Shown piece after piece: positions 9,178 through 16,575 of a stretch of 64,000 bases of DNA. The notes under the pieces are model-generated. The model searched no databases and was not told the DNA's origin. It saw nothing but the letters and a program-made list of their open reading frames with translations. A program made the translations under genes and the position numbers. Positions within the stretch are counted from its first letter, which is position 1. Each line of letters opens with the position of its first letter. Origin of the DNA: Leucothrix arctica (GTDB lineage: Bacteria > Pseudomonadota > Gammaproteobacteria > Thiotrichales > Thiotrichaceae); the NCBI RefSeq assembly GCF_003172895.1, contig NZ_QGKL01000035.1:62001-126000 (forward strand). The letters run 5' to 3'.

Positions 9178-10334
9178 GCGATTGCCGTAGCGTTTCTTGG
9201 GCGAACGGTTAAGTTCATCACAACCGCGGCAAGCAGTATCACCAATAAACCTTGGTTGATGCTCTGCCATTCAAACCAGTTAATAAGCACACCTCCAGTG
9301 ATGACCGCCGTGACGCCACCTAAGGCAACGGCTAGCTCTGCCATGCCTTGTGCTTTCCCTTTTTCGTCCTCATCAATCGACTGGGTGTAACTGGATGTAC
9401 CGCCCATGTACATGAAGTTCCAACCCAGACCGAGTAGGAATAAGCTGACATAGAAGTTCATCAATATCATGCCTGACATGGCGACAAGCGTGCTGCCAAT
9501 GAATATTGCTAACCCCGTTAGAATAATAACCCTTGGGCCGAAACGGTCTATCAATTTGCCACTGAAAAATGACGGTAAGAACATACCTATAATGTGCCAA
9601 CCGATCACCGATACACTTTGGTTCACTGAGTAATGATGTGCGTGCATTGCCAGTGGCGTGATAGACATCATGAGTAGCATCGAGAACTGAGCAAAGGCTG
9701 TATTAAACGCGCCTAGTAGGTAGTGGTGGTTACTCAGGAAGCGTTTGCTGTCAGTGTGGTTGGCCGATTTTATAACGGTCTTATTGGCAACGTTGCCTAG
9801 TAACATGATCGCACAGGCACTAAAAATAGCGACACAGAGATAAGCACCGAGGTACTGTGGCTCACTAATCCACTGATTCATTTTTGTATTGAGGGTTGGC
9901 CCAATAATCGCTGCGATTAAACTCCCTGAAAGTACCCACCCCATGACGCTACCTTTCTTGTCGGCAGGTGCTTCATCCATTGCGGCTAAGCGATAAAACA
10001 TGGCAGAGGCTTGATAAATACCCAGCAAGAAACAGGCAAAGCAGAATAGGTAAAAACTACTGAGGTACAAGGCTAGCATCGCTAGAATGGCTGACAGTGT
10101 TCCTGCTGCAGCACCAAGTATCAGGCCTGTGCGACGACCACGTTGTTGCATAATGACGGATAGCTTATAGGCAAACAGCAGTGCGCCTAAGTTGAGCAAA
10201 CCGAAGGGTAGCGTGGCCAATGACTCGTGCGGCGCAAGCTTGACGCCAATGATGGACGATAGGCTGATGGAAATAAGGCCTGCAAACATGAAGCAGCTTT
10301 GCGAGAGCATTAAGGCGATGATCTTGGTCGGCAT
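9174..10334 (-). CDS. MFS transporter
   Basis: 386 residues with twelve predicted hydrophobic helices. The cytoplasmic loop 2-3 has the MFS motif-A-like MQQRGRRTGLILGAAAG, repeated in the second half as GKLIDRFGPRVIILTGLAI. Resembles proton-driven drug or metabolite exporters; the substrate cannot be read from sequence. AAAGGA precedes the ATG by 6 nt, and the gene begins 11 nt after the GlxA-type regulator stop on the same strand, so that regulator probably controls it. Confidence 0.85.
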   Translation of the reverse strand: MPTKIIALMLSQSCFMFAGLISISLSSIIGVKLAPHESLATLPFGLLNLGALLFAYKLSVIMQQRGRRTGLILGAAAGTLSAILAMLALYLSSFYLFCFACFLLGIYQASAMFYRLAAMDEAPADKKGSVMGWVLSGSLIAAIIGPTLNTKMNQWISEPQYLGAYLCVAIFSACAIMLLGNVANKTVIKSANHTDSKRFLSNHHYLLGAFNTAFAQFSMLLMMSITPLAMHAHHYSVNQSVSVIGWHIIGMFLPSFFSGKLIDRFGPRVIILTGLAIFIGSTLVAMSGMILMNFYVSLFLLGLGWNFMYMGGTSSYTQSIDEDEKGKAQGMAELAVALGGVTAVITGGVLINWFEWQSINQGLLVILLAAVVMNLTVRPRNATAIA

Positions 10335-10345
10335 GAGTGTTCCTT

Positions 10346-11368
10346 TTAGGCGAAAGTTTGAAAGCGTTTACGGTATTCACTGGGTGATACATTGAGCTCG
10401 CGAATGAAGAGTCGTCGGAGTATTTCACTGCTGCTATAGCCGCATTGGTCAGCGATGCGGCTGATCGAGTGTGTGGTTTCTTCGAGTAATAATCTAGCTT
10501 TGTTGAGCCGAACTTGAGCAATGTAGCGAGAGGGTGCAATGCCCACTTCTTGGGTAAATTTACGCGAGAAGTTGCGTACGCTCATGGCTGCTTGTTCGGC
10601 TAATAATGAAACCTCGATAGGCTTGTTTAGGTTGTTCTGAACCCAGTGTTGCGCTTCGATTAAAGACTGGGTTTTGGCGGTGTCAGTGTTTTCAGTACTA
10701 GAGAACTGGTTTTGACCACCAGGTCGATGATAGAAAGCGACCATTTCTCGGGAAGCTGCAAGTGCAATGCGCCTGCCATAATCTTCCTGAACAAGGTGGA
10801 GTGCGAGATCAATACCAGATGTGACACCTGCCGAGCAGTAATATTTCCCATCCTGCGTAAATACGGCATCTATATCGAGTTTGACCTCGGGGTATTTTTT
10901 GGAGAACTCAGCGTGACGTGACCAATGTGTGGTGGCTTTACGCCCATTGAGTGCGCCTGTTGCAGCCAGTATTAATGCGCCGCTGCAGACGGATGCGACA
11001 CGTGCGGTTTGTTGAATAAACGGAGCAAGTTGCTTACCTAGATCAACTCGGTTGGCAATATCTGTAGCGACTTCACCGCCTGCGATCATTAATGTATCTG
11101 GCTGAAAACTGTTTAAGCCATTAAGTAAGCCATCGCTTAATACTTTGGTATGGGTCGCGAGTGTTATCTGTTCTTTATCGAGACTGATTAGTTGGGTTTG
11201 ATAGGCAGCTTGGCAGTCAGAATTTAGTCTGCGGTGAATGAGGTTGACGCTTTCAAACACTTGTAACGGCCCAAATACATCCACGGCATTGACACCGTCA
11301 TAGGCAATGATGGCAACCTTCTTGGGTGCGCTTGTGGGGGTAGGGTGTTTCATGAAATGAAATCTCAT
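10346..11368 (-). CDS. GlxA family transcriptional regulator (DJ-1/PfpI + AraC HTH)
   Basis: 340 residues. The N-terminal half is a DJ-1/PfpI-like domain (KVAIIAYDGVNAVDVFGP; VCSGALILAATGALNGRKATTHW, with the Cys at the nucleophile-elbow position). The C-terminal 100 residues are a double helix-turn-helix of AraC type (VRNFSRKFTQEVGIAPSRYI; ISRIADQCGYSSSEILRRLF). Such regulators sense small metabolites and usually control adjacent transport or catabolic genes. Two starts are possible, 11368 or 11353 (MKHPTPTS), and neither has a good ribosome site. First gene of a two-gene unit with the MFS exporter. Confidence 0.88.
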   Translation of the reverse strand: MRFHFMKHPTPTSAPKKVAIIAYDGVNAVDVFGPLQVFESVNLIHRRLNSDCQAAYQTQLISLDKEQITLATHTKVLSDGLLNGLNSFQPDTLMIAGGEVATDIANRVDLGKQLAPFIQQTARVASVCSGALILAATGALNGRKATTHWSRHAEFSKKYPEVKLDIDAVFTQDGKYYCSAGVTSGIDLALHLVQEDYGRRIALAASREMVAFYHRPGGQNQFSSTENTDTAKTQSLIEAQHWVQNNLNKPIEVSLLAEQAAMSVRNFSRKFTQEVGIAPSRYIAQVRLNKARLLLEETTHSISRIADQCGYSSSEILRRLFIRELNVSPSEYRKRFQTFA

Positions 11369-11446
11369 TCGTGAGTGATGAGATTATTATAGACTTAAAG
11401 TTATGTCCGATAGGACGTGATAGCCACTTTTTCGGACATTTTTTGG

Positions 11447-11650
11447 TTATAGGATAGGGTTATTTTTGTACTGTGCTTTTCGATAATGTTTCCAGTTGCG
11501 ATACTTCAAATCTCTTCGAATATAGTCATCATATTCAGTGATTAAATTTTTCGTGTTTCTACTTTTTCTAGGTATGAAATCCTGAGCAAGTGCGTCGAAG
11601 TATTTCTTATGCTCGCTATAAGTACGAGGGCTTCTATAGTAATCACCCAT
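11447..11650 (-). CDS. Small basic tyrosine-rich hypothetical protein
   Basis: 67 residues, rich in Tyr, Lys and Arg (MGDYYRSPRTYSEHKKYF...), with no signal or membrane segment. GGAG lies 7 nt before the ATG, which is the main argument that it is real. I recognise no family. It sits alone between the GlxA regulator and a divergent lipoprotein gene. The charge suggests nucleic-acid or surface binding, but that is a guess. Confidence 0.5.
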   Translation of the reverse strand: MGDYYRSPRTYSEHKKYFDALAQDFIPRKSRNTKNLITEYDDYIRRDLKYRNWKHYRKAQYKNNPIL

Positions 11651-11836
11651 GTGGGTCTCCGCTTCAGTTAAAAACTAACGAAAACCTTCATTTCTGTTAC
11701 TTAATATTTTTATCATGGCTTTATCCTATAATAATTTGCTGATGCCACAGTTTGTTGATTGCTTAATAATATGTGTTCAGTTATAGCTTAATGGCGTACG
11801 TTTAATTATTTTTGTAAAATTATAGTAGGGTGACGA

Positions 11837-12169
11837 ATGAAGAATCTATTAGTACAACGTATTTTAATGACTGTTGCAGCTGGCGTGCTGGTTGCTTGTG
11901 GCGCTTCAACAAAGCCAAATGTTGTAGAGAAACCTGTTGTTGATGTTGCACCTATAAAGGTAATGGCCTGTAGCGATCCAAGGCCTGAAATTTGTACTCA
12001 GCAATATGACCCTGTTTGTGGGACGAGGCATGTACCACGTCCGTGTGGCAAGGGAATGATATGTGCAGCGGTAATGACGACAGCTAAAAAGACTTATTCA
12101 AACAGCTGTTCTGCATGCAGTAACGACGATGTTCAGAGTTATACCAAAGGAGCATGTCCTGCTTCTTGA
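11837..12169 (+). CDS. Lipoprotein with Kazal-type inhibitor domain
   Basis: 110 residues. A lipoprotein signal ends in the lipobox LVAC (Cys about residue 21), followed by a short linker. The remainder has the Kazal cysteine pattern: C...EICTQQYDPVCGT, then TYSNSCSAC, and a final GAC. Kazal domains inhibit serine proteases; bacterial periplasmic or outer-membrane forms may guard against secreted proteases of predators or neighbours, which is inference here. It is a single gene with its own strong terminator. Confidence 0.82.
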   Translation: MKNLLVQRILMTVAAGVLVACGASTKPNVVEKPVVDVAPIKVMACSDPRPEICTQQYDPVCGTRHVPRPCGKGMICAAVMTTAKKTYSNSCSACSNDDVQSYTKGACPAS

Positions 12170-12184
12170 GTTCGATCTAAAGTA

Positions 12185-12225
12185 AAAAGCCTCTCTTAGA
12201 TGTCACTCTAAGAGGGGCTTTTTTT
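12185..12225. terminator. Bidirectional intrinsic terminator between lipoprotein and slipin genes
   Basis: A 16-bp stem (12185-12200 with 12207-12222, one G-U pair) has a 6-nt loop. It is flanked by A's on the left and T's on the right, so it can end transcripts from both convergent genes, including the long rtcB-slipin unit. Confidence 0.85.
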
Positions 12226-12238
12226 GATAGATGTAAAA

Positions 12239-13402
12239 TTAACGCTTACCCGCAGAATTCGGAATACGTACCATGTCATTCATCACCCCATCTAAACCAC
12301 CATACACATTCAAGGTATTGATTTGAGAGGTGATCTTCTCTAGTACTTCTAATTCCTTCAAGCGCAGTAACACAGGGTTGCCTTCCATCATTTTGGCCGT
12401 GTTATGTAACGATCTTGTCGCATTAGTTTCCTCTTTACGACGGATCAAGTTAGCTTCAGCTACTTTTTGAGCTTCAACTACCTGCGCTAAAATCGTTTTC
12501 ATTTCACCCGGCAAGACAATGTCTCTCGCGCCGACGTTTTTCAACTCAACACCGTACTCAGCTGTTTTAGCGACGACGATGTCTTTGATCTGAGTATTTA
12601 GCTTATTTTTATCCGCTAATAACTCATCCAACGTTTGCGTTGAAACAATGGCACGTAAGGCCAGTTGCAATTCTCTATACAGAAAATCAGCATGATCCGC
12701 TAACTCCTCAGAGACGCGCTTTGCATCACTGATTTGCCAAGTCGCTGATAGGTTTACACGTAAGCCAACGCGGTCTTTAGTCAAAATGTCCTGACCGTTG
12801 ACTTCCATGTTTTGCAATCTGCAATCCAGCTGTTTGATCTTTAGTGTACGGTTAAACTTCCACCATGCATGGATACCTGACGGTAACTGTGTTGCCTGCT
12901 CACCATCCACTTCCAAGAAGCCGACGTGACGATCCATCACTATGCTAGTAATCACCGCGTTTAATGCAGAGCTTCTCAGTAATGGCTCTTTCGCCGACAT
13001 CAGTACTCTCGCGAGGGTTTTATCCAATTTGAAATCTTCTGAGATATCAACTTTGCGGATTTCAATATCAGTAAAACCTAACCAGTACGCACCTTGTTGA
13101 GCGGGTGTCTTTATTTCTTTTAGCGATTTGTTGTGGTAAATCAGGCCGACTTCATGCTCAGCGGTTTCCCATGTTTGAACATGAGCGGCTAGCTTGTCTT
13201 TGTGAAGCGTTAATAGCTTCATGACTTCGTCAGATACGCCATGCGCTAAGGTGTCACTAATATCAATCAATGACACACGAATTTGGTTTTTCCAGTCTTT
13301 TAAGTTATGCACGCCTGGCATAAGCACATCGGTAAATTGTTCGTTTGTGAACAACAAAGCACGATGTGTCTCTGGAACGATGATTTTCTTCATAAAAAAC
13401 AT
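12239..13402 (-). CDS. Slipin / SPFH (band 7) protein of the RNA-repair operon
   Basis: 387-residue SPFH/band-7 protein. It starts MKKIIVPETHRALLF, and the SPFH domain spans about residues 120-300 (LTKDRVGLRVNLSATWQISD; LNTQIKDIVVAKTAEYGVELKNVGARDIVLP). A helical tail KVAEANLIRRKEETNATRSL follows, typical of slipins/stomatins that oligomerise at membranes. There is no clear N-terminal membrane anchor. It is the last gene on the strand of the sigma-54-driven rtcB unit; band-7 proteins are known companions of RtcR-controlled rtc operons, possibly placing repair or stress signalling at the membrane. GGGG lies 6 nt before the chosen ATG; an ATG 9 nt later is an alternative. Confidence 0.85.
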   Translation of the reverse strand: MFFMKKIIVPETHRALLFTNEQFTDVLMPGVHNLKDWKNQIRVSLIDISDTLAHGVSDEVMKLLTLHKDKLAAHVQTWETAEHEVGLIYHNKSLKEIKTPAQQGAYWLGFTDIEIRKVDISEDFKLDKTLARVLMSAKEPLLRSSALNAVITSIVMDRHVGFLEVDGEQATQLPSGIHAWWKFNRTLKIKQLDCRLQNMEVNGQDILTKDRVGLRVNLSATWQISDAKRVSEELADHADFLYRELQLALRAIVSTQTLDELLADKNKLNTQIKDIVVAKTAEYGVELKNVGARDIVLPGEMKTILAQVVEAQKVAEANLIRRKEETNATRSLHNTAKMMEGNPVLLRLKELEVLEKITSQINTLNVYGGLDGVMNDMVRIPNSAGKR

Positions 13403-13733
13403 GTTGTTCCCCTAAATAATTAAAAATGTAAACGCTCCACACTCAGACGCGCTCGTTAATTTATGCTTGAAAGGAAGGAGAGCAGGGCGGTGGAATAAAC
13501 ATCCAACGCCGAAGCAATCATTCGTGACAAACAAACCCATCAACAAGGGTGTGTGAATGCTAATTTCTCCGATTGATCTGACCCAGTGTTGCAGTGGTGC
13601 GCTTTGCTTTCCGAAGAAAATAAAGCGGTCATTGCTTCTCTGTTCAAATCGCTCATCCTTATCTGGAGCGTTTTACATAGGGCCCCGAAGGGCAGTTTTA
13701 AAGCACCGTGGAAGGGTGTTGTCTTTACGACAG

Positions 13734-13806
13734 GTTCACTAGCCAGAATCGAACTGGCTACCAATTGATTATGAGTCAACTGCTCTACCTAATGAGCTAT
13801 AGTGAT
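13734..13806 (-). tRNA. tRNA-Met(CAU)-like RNA lacking CCA
   Basis: Folds as a full cloverleaf: acceptor 6 of 7 pairs (A1-A72 mismatch), D-stem GCTC/GAGC with GG in the loop, anticodon stem GTTGA/TCAAT with loop CTCATAA (anticodon CAU, U33 present), 5-nt variable loop, and T-stem GCCAG/CTGGC with TTCGATT. The anticodon loop equals that of elongator tRNA-Met. The mismatch at the first pair, C at the discriminator position and no encoded CCA (CCT follows) argue against a normal translating tRNA. Its place inside the rtcB-slipin unit argues for a tRNA mimic of the RNA-repair system. Confidence 0.7.
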
Positions 13807-13860
13807 AATGGATTCGAACCATGCGCCCGAGGGCGTTCCATAAATTTGACCTCTAAAAAC
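13807..13860 (-). ncRNA. Partial tRNA-like 3' half
   Basis: The minus strand reads a hairpin CGCC-CTCG-GGCG, like the long variable arm of a class II tRNA. A T-arm GG-TTCGAAT-CC (stem 4 of 5 pairs) follows, which runs directly into the acceptor of the CAU tRNA-like RNA. No matching 5' acceptor or D-arm is found upstream, so it is a tRNA 3'-half mimic or a decayed tRNA. Confidence 0.45.
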
Positions 13861-13971
13861 CGATACACATACACTCAGAGAGCGATGTGTCAGGCTGGTA
13901 TGCAGAACCAGCACCGCAAGTTTTACGATAATCAAATGCTGTGTGGCCACCGCTTTTAGCGATGACCGAAA

Positions 13972-14280
13972 TTAAAAAGTAATGGTGACTAGGTTTTCTA
14001 GTACTTGCAGGCTATCGCTAATGACATTGATCGTGATTTCGAAGTTTTTGTCATTTAGGGCAACCTCGACAAGACGCTCTGCAGCGGCGTTTATTTTTTC
14101 GGACTCTTGACGGATCAAGTCATTTGCAGACTTCAGTTGTACAATTTCAAACGTCGTAAGATCCATGCTTAAACGGTGTAATGTATCTAAATACTGAGTC
14201 TTGCTATCGTCAGGAATATCCTGAATATCTAATGAAAGCAGGTGGTCGTGGGACTCTTTTAGTTCTTCTCGGATGCCCAT
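13972..14280 (-). CDS. Small helical hypothetical protein in the rtcB unit
   Basis: 102 residues, predicted almost wholly alpha-helical and acidic (MGIREELKESHDHLLSLD...), with no signal peptide, membrane segment or cysteine cluster. AAGG lies about 8 nt before the ATG. It lies between rtcB and the tRNA-like region on the same strand, so it should be induced with RtcB. I recognise no family. The heptad-like pattern in residues 45-75 suggests a helical bundle. Its context suggests an accessory of RNA repair, perhaps binding RtcB, the slipin or the tRNA-like RNA, but this is inference. Confidence 0.7.
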   Translation of the reverse strand: MGIREELKESHDHLLSLDIQDIPDDSKTQYLDTLHRLSMDLTTFEIVQLKSANDLIRQESEKINAAAERLVEVALNDKNFEITINVISDSLQVLENLVTITF

Positions 14281-14344
14281 GTTATTGCCTTATCCTTTTT
14301 ATCGCATTGAGCACCGTTTTAAGTGATGTGCTGCAATGTTGGTA

Positions 14345-14407
14345 TTACGGAAATCCACCGTTTTCACAGGCTTCAATTTCTTCTCTTATTTCTTTCGTGT
14401 TGGCCAT
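14345..14407 (-). CDS. 20-residue small ORF in the rtcB unit
   Basis: Reads MANTKEIREEIEACENGGFP then TAA. AAAAGG sits 7 nt before the ATG, an excellent ribosome site. It follows a hairpin downstream of rtcB and precedes the 102-aa gene. Its KEIREEIEA segment resembles the MGIREELKE start of that next gene, so it may be a decayed partial copy, a leader peptide or a real microprotein. Confidence 0.4.
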   Translation of the reverse strand: MANTKEIREEIEACENGGFP

Positions 14408-14435
14408 AAATTGCCTTTTAAATTGCTCGTGAGGC

Positions 14436-14459
14436 GGGTACTGGCTTATTCCAGCACCC
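14436..14459 (-). other. Hairpin downstream of rtcB
   Basis: GGGTRCTGG-type arms of 9 bp with one mismatch enclose a 6-nt loop, 31 nt past the rtcB stop. No T-run follows, so it is more likely an mRNA stabiliser or processing site than a terminator. A smaller ACGCG-CAA-CGCGT palindrome (14478-14490) abuts the stop codon. Confidence 0.5.
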
Positions 14460-14489
14460 TTGCTTTGACGGTTTAATACGCGCAACGCG

Positions 14490-15734
14490 TTATCCTTTTA
14501 CACACACCACTTGTTTCAATGTATGCATGATTTCTACCAAGTCATCTTGTGCTTCCATGACCTTTTCAATCGGCTTATAAGCAGAAGGTGTCTCATCCAA
14601 CACACCAATATCCTTTCTGCATTCAACGCCTTCAACTGCTTTCAAATGTTCTTCCATAGACACCTCTTTCTTCGCTTGAGTACGTGACATCACGCGTCCT
14701 GCACCATGGCTACAGCTACAAAAACTCTCTTCGTTACCCAGTCCACGAACGATGAAAGATTTCGCTCCCATACTTCCTGGAATAATTCCCATTTCACCTT
14801 TTTTCGCACTCACCGCACCTTTACGAGTGACCCACACGTTTTCGTCATAATGCTTCTCAGGGCTGATGTAGTTATGGTGACAATTCACCGCCTCAACATC
14901 CGCTTTAAACGGCATTGGCATCACCGCGCTAATCGCCTCCAACGTACGCTGCATCATCACTTCACGGTTAATGCGTGCAAAATCCTGCGCCCATGCAACC
15001 GCTGCCGTGTACTGTGCAAACTTATCGCTACCTTGCGGGATATAAGCCAGCTCTTTATCTGGTAAATGGATAAACCAACGCTCCATATCTTTCTTCGCTT
15101 CTTGGATAAAGTGCGTTCCAATCGCGTTACCGACACCACGTGATCCGCTATGCAGCATCACCCAAACATCATCGTTTTCATCCAAGCAAACCTCGACAAA
15201 GTGGTTACCCGTCCCCAGTGTTCCTAGGTGATGGATGTTGTTGGTTTTCTTCAAAAATGGATGCTTTTCAACCAGACGAGCAAAGCCATCAGCAAGAGGA
15301 GCCCATGCCGCAGACACATCAGCGGGAATCTCACTCCATGCACCTTTATCTCGGCTTCCTCTTAATTTTTTAGAACGACCATGTGGTACGACTCTTTCAA
15401 TCGCGCTACGCATCGCCGCTAAGTTGTCAGGCAAATCTGTTGCTCGTAACGTGGTTTTAGCCGCCATCATTCCGCATCCTAAATCCACGCCCACCGCAGC
15501 AGGTATCACCGCACCAATAGTTGGAATGACACTTCCAATCGTCGCACCTCTACCGAGATGAACATCTGGCATTGCCGCCACCCATTTATGAATGAAAGGC
15601 ATCTGCGCCAGATTTAACAATTGCTCACGTGCGTTATCATTAAATGGCACACCGCGAGTCCATGACTTAACCGGTACTTTTGACGTTTCTGGAAACATCA
15701 CTTCATATTTTGTTGTTGGTTTTGTAGTTGTCAT
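14490..15734 (-). CDS. rtcB: RtcB, RNA-splicing/repair ligase
   Basis: GTP- and Mn-dependent ligase that joins 2',3'-cyclic-phosphate or 3'-phosphate RNA ends to 5'-OH ends, repairing tRNA and rRNA cut by ribotoxins. The 414 residues carry VDLGCGM (D84, C87), GTGNHFVEV (N177, H178), LHSGSRG (H195), CHHNY (about 286-289) and CSHGAGRVMSR, where H343 corresponds to the guanylated histidine. All metal and GTP residues appear intact. AAGGAG stands 6 nt before the ATG. First gene after a perfect sigma-54 promoter. Unlike the common rtcBA order, rtcA is in a separate unit here. Confidence 0.97.
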   Translation of the reverse strand: MTTTKPTTKYEVMFPETSKVPVKSWTRGVPFNDNAREQLLNLAQMPFIHKWVAAMPDVHLGRGATIGSVIPTIGAVIPAAVGVDLGCGMMAAKTTLRATDLPDNLAAMRSAIERVVPHGRSKKLRGSRDKGAWSEIPADVSAAWAPLADGFARLVEKHPFLKKTNNIHHLGTLGTGNHFVEVCLDENDDVWVMLHSGSRGVGNAIGTHFIQEAKKDMERWFIHLPDKELAYIPQGSDKFAQYTAAVAWAQDFARINREVMMQRTLEAISAVMPMPFKADVEAVNCHHNYISPEKHYDENVWVTRKGAVSAKKGEMGIIPGSMGAKSFIVRGLGNEESFCSCSHGAGRVMSRTQAKKEVSMEEHLKAVEGVECRKDIGVLDETPSAYKPIEKVMEAQDDLVEIMHTLKQVVCVKG

Positions 15735-15817
15735 TGTATTGCTCCTTTCATTCTTGCTTTCGTCTGCATCAGCTGTCTGGTGCGCTATTCAATCGTTGTG
15801 TATTTATGGAAATAACA

Positions 15818-15836
15818 TTGCAATGGGTGTGCCAAC
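15818..15836 (-). promoter_or_regulatory. Sigma-54 (-24/-12) promoter of rtcB unit
   Basis: The minus strand reads TTGGCACACCCATTGCAAT, matching the -24 GG and -12 GC consensus (TGGCAC-N5-TTGCA) exactly. It lies about 85 nt before the rtcB start codon. The RtcR gene nearby encodes the expected activator. The next 150 bp upstream are very AT-rich, suited to bending, but no obvious activator dyad is visible. Confidence 0.92.
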
Positions 15837-16019
15837 TTTTGAAAAAATATGGAGATTGATATTAAGCCATTGTTTTTAATAGTTTTATTTTATTTTTGAT
15901 TGTTTTTAAAAAATTGTAATAACTCTATGTATTGAAATAAATTATCTTTTTAGATAGTTTATTATATAAATAGTTATGCTGTTTGTGGTTGGAGAGGAGG
16001 GGTAAAGAATAATTTTTCA

Positions 16020-16181
16020 CAGTACGAAGGCTGTATTGCCGAGCAATATGAATCGATTGAAGACGCTAAATCAGGTATCTTTGAGTATATTGAAGTATTT
16101 TATAACCGAATAAGACGACACTCAGCCAATGGATATGTGAGTCCCGCTGAGTTTGAACGAATGACAGCAATAGCTGCATAA
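16020..16181 (+). pseudogene. IS3-family transposase OrfB, C-terminal remnant
   Basis: The frame ends with YESIEDAKSGIFEYIEVFYN then RIRRHSANGYVSPAEFE, the conserved end of the DDE transposase of IS3-group elements. The last catalytic region and all N-terminal parts are missing. The following GGAGTGTCTAC (about 16184-16194) resembles the terminal repeat of IS3-group elements, so this is the right end of a decayed insertion sequence. It lies between the rtcB promoter and the 106-aa orphan, and probably marks the event that separated rtcB from rtcA. Confidence 0.8.
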
Positions 16182-16226
16182 GTGGAGTGTCTACTTTTTA
16201 TGGGTAACACCAGCGTATTATAAATA

Positions 16227-16547
16227 ATGAAAGCACTATTTTATAAAGATGGAAAACACTTAAAAGTAGAATTCGATGGCGATTGGAATGCGCTCTCAAT
16301 GTTCATCGAAACAGACGGTGAGTGGAGTGAAATTAGAAAGCATATTGAACTTAATAAGAAAGACGGCTGTGCTGGGAATACATCCTTAATAACACATATT
16401 TCCGGTAGTAAGTACTGTGTATTCTGTACTCTCGGCTTAGGGTTAAGTTCAGTGGAAATAGATCAAAAACAATTGTTGAAAATATTCGATGCTTGGGATG
16501 AATTTAATAGAGACAGGAAAAAGAAAAGTTTTATTATTGAGGTTTAA
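16227..16547 (+). CDS. Hypothetical protein (orphan, 106 aa)
   Basis: 106 residues, soluble, mixed alpha/beta (MKALFYKDGKHLKVEFDGDWNAL...), with no signal peptide. The ribosome site is weak. I recognise no family; the size, acidic character and terminal helix resemble immunity proteins that are often left alone after rearrangement, but there is no toxin next to it. It lies immediately downstream of the IS3 remnant, which suggests arrival with or beside the element. It converges on rtcA with a 28-nt gap. Confidence 0.55.
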   Translation: MKALFYKDGKHLKVEFDGDWNALSMFIETDGEWSEIRKHIELNKKDGCAGNTSLITHISGSKYCVFCTLGLGLSSVEIDQKQLLKIFDAWDEFNRDRKKKSFIIEV

Positions 16548-16575
16548 TAGCGCAACGACAGTGGTTCTATTATCA

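Larger units (their letters stand above)
13403..13971 (-). ncRNA. Structured non-coding segment of the rtcB unit (tRNA-like region)
   Basis: A 570-bp stretch with no convincing protein gene, inside the rtcB-slipin unit. In the minus strand, 5' to 3', it holds: a hairpin GCTGGT/ACCAGC with 7-nt loop (13893-13911); a T-arm-like GGTTCGAATCC with a preceding CGCC/GGCG hairpin (13808-13838); a complete tRNA fold (13734-13806); and a GCCC-TTCG-GGGC tetraloop hairpin (about 13682-13694). The density of tRNA parts suggests the transcript carries decoy or sensor RNAs, as tRNA-like and Y-like RNAs accompany other rtc operons. Processing and exact ends are unknown. Confidence 0.55.

Noticed and set aside
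13540-13779. 79-codon minus-strand open frame downstream of and overlapping the tRNA-like RNA
   Set aside because: Its start lies inside the tRNA fold, no ribosome site is present and the translated product looks random; an internal ATG after AAGG has no spacer.
13403-13971. Y RNA as found with Ro/Rsr in some rtc operons
   Set aside because: No Ro60/TROVE gene is present and the characteristic Y-RNA stem is not recognised; the elements look like tRNA arms instead.
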